NCBI GenBank assembly: GCA_002395085.1
Contig: DGVV01000096.1
Location: 1 to 8,114 of the forward strand
Source: Ruminococcus sp. UBA4275
GTDB taxonomy: Bacteria; Bacillota; Clostridia; Oscillospirales; Ruminococcaceae
DNA length: 8,114 nt
Direction of reading: 5' to 3'
The notes beneath the pieces were generated by a model that saw nothing but the letters and a program-made list of their open reading frames with translations, was not told the origin of the DNA and made no database searches. Below, piece by piece: positions 6,280-8,114 of the stretch (positions within the stretch are counted from its first letter, which is position 1; each line of letters opens with the position of its first letter). Both the position numbers and the translations under genes were made by a program.

Positions 6280-7770
6280 ATGTTGCGTTCTAAAAAAGTA
6301 ATCGCGCAGTTCCTCAGCATTCTGATGCTTACCACCACAACTGCCGGTGTGCTGTCCGCAAATGCAGGACAGAAGCTCATGAGTGCCAGCTTTGAAAACG
6401 GCTACGACGATTTCTCAGCCCGTTCAACTGAAAGCATCACCAGAACCAATGACATCGCGTTCGACGGCGACTACAGCCTGCTGGTCAGTGACCGCACCGC
6501 TGAGTGGAACGGCCCTGTTGCTCCGCTTGGTGCAAGCTACACTTCCGGCGAAAGCTACGGTATTTCCTGTGCAGTCTATCAGAAGTCCGGCGCTCCGGTT
6601 GATATGCAGATTTCCCTGCAATACAATAACGGCACAGATACAACCTATGCGCACATCGCTGCAACTGCTGTTCCGAGCGGCGAATGGACCATCCTGAGCA
6701 ATCCCGCTTATCAGATTCCTGCCGGCGCAACCGACCGTTATATCTACGTTGAGACCGCTTCGGATCTCTGCGATTTCTACGTTGACAACATTGTCGTTGA
6801 GATGCCGTCTGTTTACCGCATGGGCGATGTCAACCATGATGAGGCAATTGACCGCAAGGACGTGCAGGCACTCACGGAATTCTTGATGGGAGGCGATGCG
6901 GATGTTGAGCTGGACACCGCGGATATGAACGGCGACGGCAAGCTCAATGCAGTGGATCTCTCACTGCTCAAAGAATTGTTCCTGTATCCGGAACTCACCC
7001 GCACGACCACTACGACAACCACAACCACCACGACCACAACCACAACTACAGTTACCCGCAACAACGACGACTGGCCGGAACTCCACCCCGGCGACAAGTG
7101 GTACAATACCGCTGATGTGAGCTGGATTCCTGCCGGCAAGAAGGTCGTTGCCATCGCATTCGATGACGGCCCCTGCCCCGGCGGCGAAAACTACGGTATG
7201 CGCATTCAGCAGGCGCTCAACAAGCAGGGCTTCCACGCAACCTTCTTCTACTGGGGCGAGCGCATTGCGGGTCATGAGAATGAGATCCTCTCTGCGGAAA
7301 AGTCCGGTCACGAGGTTGCAAACCACACCTGGAATCATCCGGATAATCTCCACACGTCTGATCCCAGCACGGTTCTGTACCAGTACACCAGCGTGAAGGA
7401 TAAGCTCAATCAGATCCTCGGCGTGAAGCGCGATTATCTCGTTCGTCTGCCGTATCTGAACTGGAGCCAGACCATCGCAAACACGCTGCCGGTTCCGTTC
7501 CCGAACTGCGGCATCAACACCGAAGACTACAACCCCGGTCACACCGCCGGTCAGACCGTCGGCACGATTCAGAGTGCTGCACAGTCCGGCAGACTGGAAG
7601 GTCAGGTCGTCCTGATGCACGAGGTCTACGACGCAACTGCAACCGCTATGGAGCAGCTTTGCCCGTGGCTGGAGCAGAACGGTTACGTCTGCGCAACGGT
7701 TTCTGAGATGTTCAAGTACTACGGCAAGGATATGGTCGCCGGCAAGAAGTACGATTCCATCTATTCGTAA
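6280..7770 (+). CDS. Secreted cellulosomal CE4 deacetylase: CBM22-like, dockerin, Thr linker, NodB
   Basis: Secreted esterase, 496 aa, expected to remove acetyl groups from xylan while docked on a cellulosome scaffoldin. A signal peptide (1-29, likely cut after SANA) is followed by a CBM22-like xylan-binding module (about 33-176). That module has SDRTAEWNGP (70-79) and DFYVDN (165-170); Trp76, Tyr123 and Glu158 are plausible ligand contacts. A two-repeat type I dockerin (179-237) has calcium positions Asp183/Asn185/Asp187/Asp191/Asp194 and Asp215/Asn217/Asp219/Asn223/Asp226. A linker of 16 threonines (242-257) leads to a CE4/NodB domain (about 285-480). This has FDDGP with base Asp295 and metal ligand Asp296, HTWNH with His349 and His353, RLPY (389-392), NTEDY (413-417) and VLMHE with His447, so it looks active. 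R. flavefaciens xylanase-esterases combine similar modules; here no GH11 domain precedes the CBM. Peptidoglycan or chitin as substrate is less likely given CBM22. Monocistronic. Confidence 0.93.
   Translation: MLRSKKVIAQFLSILMLTTTTAGVLSANAGQKLMSASFENGYDDFSARSTESITRTNDIAFDGDYSLLVSDRTAEWNGPVAPLGASYTSGESYGISCAVYQKSGAPVDMQISLQYNNGTDTTYAHIAATAVPSGEWTILSNPAYQIPAGATDRYIYVETASDLCDFYVDNIVVEMPSVYRMGDVNHDEAIDRKDVQALTEFLMGGDADVELDTADMNGDGKLNAVDLSLLKELFLYPELTRTTTTTTTTTTTTTTTTVTRNNDDWPELHPGDKWYNTADVSWIPAGKKVVAIAFDDGPCPGGENYGMRIQQALNKQGFHATFFYWGERIAGHENEILSAEKSGHEVANHTWNHPDNLHTSDPSTVLYQYTSVKDKLNQILGVKRDYLVRLPYLNWSQTIANTLPVPFPNCGINTEDYNPGHTAGQTVGTIQSAAQSGRLEGQVVLMHEVYDATATAMEQLCPWLEQNGYVCATVSEMFKYYGKDMVAGKKYDSIYS
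7003..7050 (+). repeat. ACN repeat encoding a 16-threonine linker
   Basis: Sixteen consecutive threonine codons using a mix of ACC, ACA, ACG and ACT join the dockerin to the catalytic domain. Thr-rich linkers between cellulosomal modules are common in Ruminococcus and are probable sites of O-glycosylation. Mixed codons limit slippage at the DNA level. Confidence 0.9.
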
Positions 7771-7847
7771 TGCATTCGCAGCATTCATGCTTTAACATTC
7801 TACCATTTCTTTCTTCCAATATCCTCAAACGGCTAAACTCCGGGAGC

Positions 7848-7880
7848 AAGGCACTCATCGTTTTGATGGGTGCCTTTCTC
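7848..7880 (+). terminator. Intrinsic terminator of the esterase gene
   Basis: A 12-bp stem with one G-T pair (7848-7859 with 7865-7876), a GTTTT loop and a TCTC tail lies 77 nt past the esterase stop. The right arm ends in TTT, continuing the T-rich tail. The 77 nt between stop and stem (7771-7847) show no gene. Confidence 0.8.
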
Positions 7881-7900
7881 TGTGTGATCGCACGCGGGGA

Positions 7901-7929
7901 TTGACCGCAGCCGCGCTTTATAGTATAAT
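7901..7929 (+). promoter_or_regulatory. Sigma-A promoter reading out of the window
   Basis: TTGACC (7901-7906), a 17-nt spacer and a perfect TATAAT (7924-7929) follow directly after the esterase terminator. Transcription would begin near 7936. The remaining 179 nt contain no credible gene, so the transcript is either the leader of a gene beyond the right edge or a small RNA. Confidence 0.75.
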
Positions 7930-7959
7930 AGTATGATCAGTCATATCTCCGGAATGAAA

Positions 7960-7984
7960 TTTTTGGGTATGTAACTTTTTGGGT
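7960..7984 (+). repeat. Short direct repeat TTTTTGGGT
   Basis: TTTTTGGGT occurs at 7960-7968 and again at 7976-7984, 16 nt apart, with a partial copy (TTTTGG) at 7995-8000. It lies just downstream of the predicted start point of the rightward promoter. It could be a regulator site or chance. Confidence 0.4.
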
Positions 7985-8037
7985 GATTGGCAAATTTTGG
8001 TTAACACAAGTATCTTTTGCTGAGCCCATATCAAAAG

Positions 8038-8114
8038 TTTCGCTCAAGCCTTTTCAAAGGCTTGCAGGAGTCCAGAGGGCGGTGCCCTCTGGTCGCGCTC
8101 CGCAGAGCGCGAAA
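8038..8114. repeat. Multi-hairpin intergenic element, cut by the window edge
   Basis: Three perfect hairpins follow one another: CAAGCCTTT/AAAGGCTTG (8045-8053 with 8056-8064), CCAGAGGGC/GCCCTCTGG (8072-8080 with 8084-8092) and TCGCGCTC/GAGCGCGA (8093-8100 with 8105-8112). The outer ends TTTCGC (8038-8043) and GCGAAA (8109-8114) are also complementary and would close the array as a cloverleaf. From memory, similar CCAGAGGGC-type palindromes are scattered through intergenic regions of Oscillospiraceae, which suggests a dispersed repeat; I could not check this. No tRNA features are present. Confidence 0.6.

Noticed and set aside
6961..7788. 275-codon minus-strand open frame opposite the esterase
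   Set aside because: The Gly/Cys/Arg-rich segment is only the complement of the Thr-codon repeat, and the frame is antisense to the CE4 gene.
1..8114. CRISPR array, tRNA, rRNA or transposase
   Set aside because: No regularly spaced repeats of CRISPR type, no tRNA cloverleaf with the expected conserved bases, no rRNA segments and no transposase-like reading frame were seen on either strand.

Overview
The window looks like part of the chromosome of a fibre-degrading, Gram-positive gut anaerobe of the genus Ruminococcus (Oscillospiraceae). The main evidence is a secreted xylan-type esterase with an internal type I dockerin and a 16-threonine linker, a design typical of ruminococcal cellulosomes. 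The GC-rich codon use and GGAGG-type ribosome binding sites fit too. The high GC would suit the R. champanellensis end of the group better than R. albus, but species cannot be settled from this window.

Left two thirds (103-5416, minus strand): one compact four-gene operon for a MacAB/YknXYZ-type ABC transporter. In transcription order it encodes a membrane-anchored adaptor with a long acidic, Met-rich tail (3938-5416), the ATPase (3189-3917), a second and very unusual adaptor (1429-3192), and the MacB/FtsX-type permease (103-1410). Gaps are 20 nt, a 4-nt ATGA overlap, and 18 nt. A near-consensus promoter (TTGACT, 17 nt, TATAAT) lies at 5490-5518 and an 11-bp hairpin lies just past the last gene. 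The operon has two dissimilar adaptors for one ATPase and one permease. The second adaptor carries a ~190-residue insertion in its coiled-coil hairpin, including a Pro-Asp-aromatic repeat and a predicted beta domain.

Middle (5417-6279): a divergent intergenic region of about 860 nt. Its left part is AT-rich and contains a widely spaced inverted repeat. On the plus strand an extended -10 promoter (5850-5878) starts a ~395-nt leader with several hairpins and two hairpin-plus-T-tract terminators. This is either a riboswitch/attenuator-like leader of the esterase or a separate small RNA; I could not match it to a known class.

Right third: the esterase gene (6280-7770, plus strand) with order signal peptide, CBM22-like xylan-binding module, dockerin, Thr linker, CE4 (NodB) deacetylase. 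It is followed by a good intrinsic terminator (7848-7880), a near-consensus promoter pointing out of the window (7901-7929), and a multi-hairpin intergenic element (8038-8114) that resembles a dispersed repeat.

Functionally, the esterase should remove acetyl groups from xylan as a cellulosome component. The transporter probably exports or extracts an unknown peptide, lipid or toxin. Nothing beyond divergent adjacency links the two.
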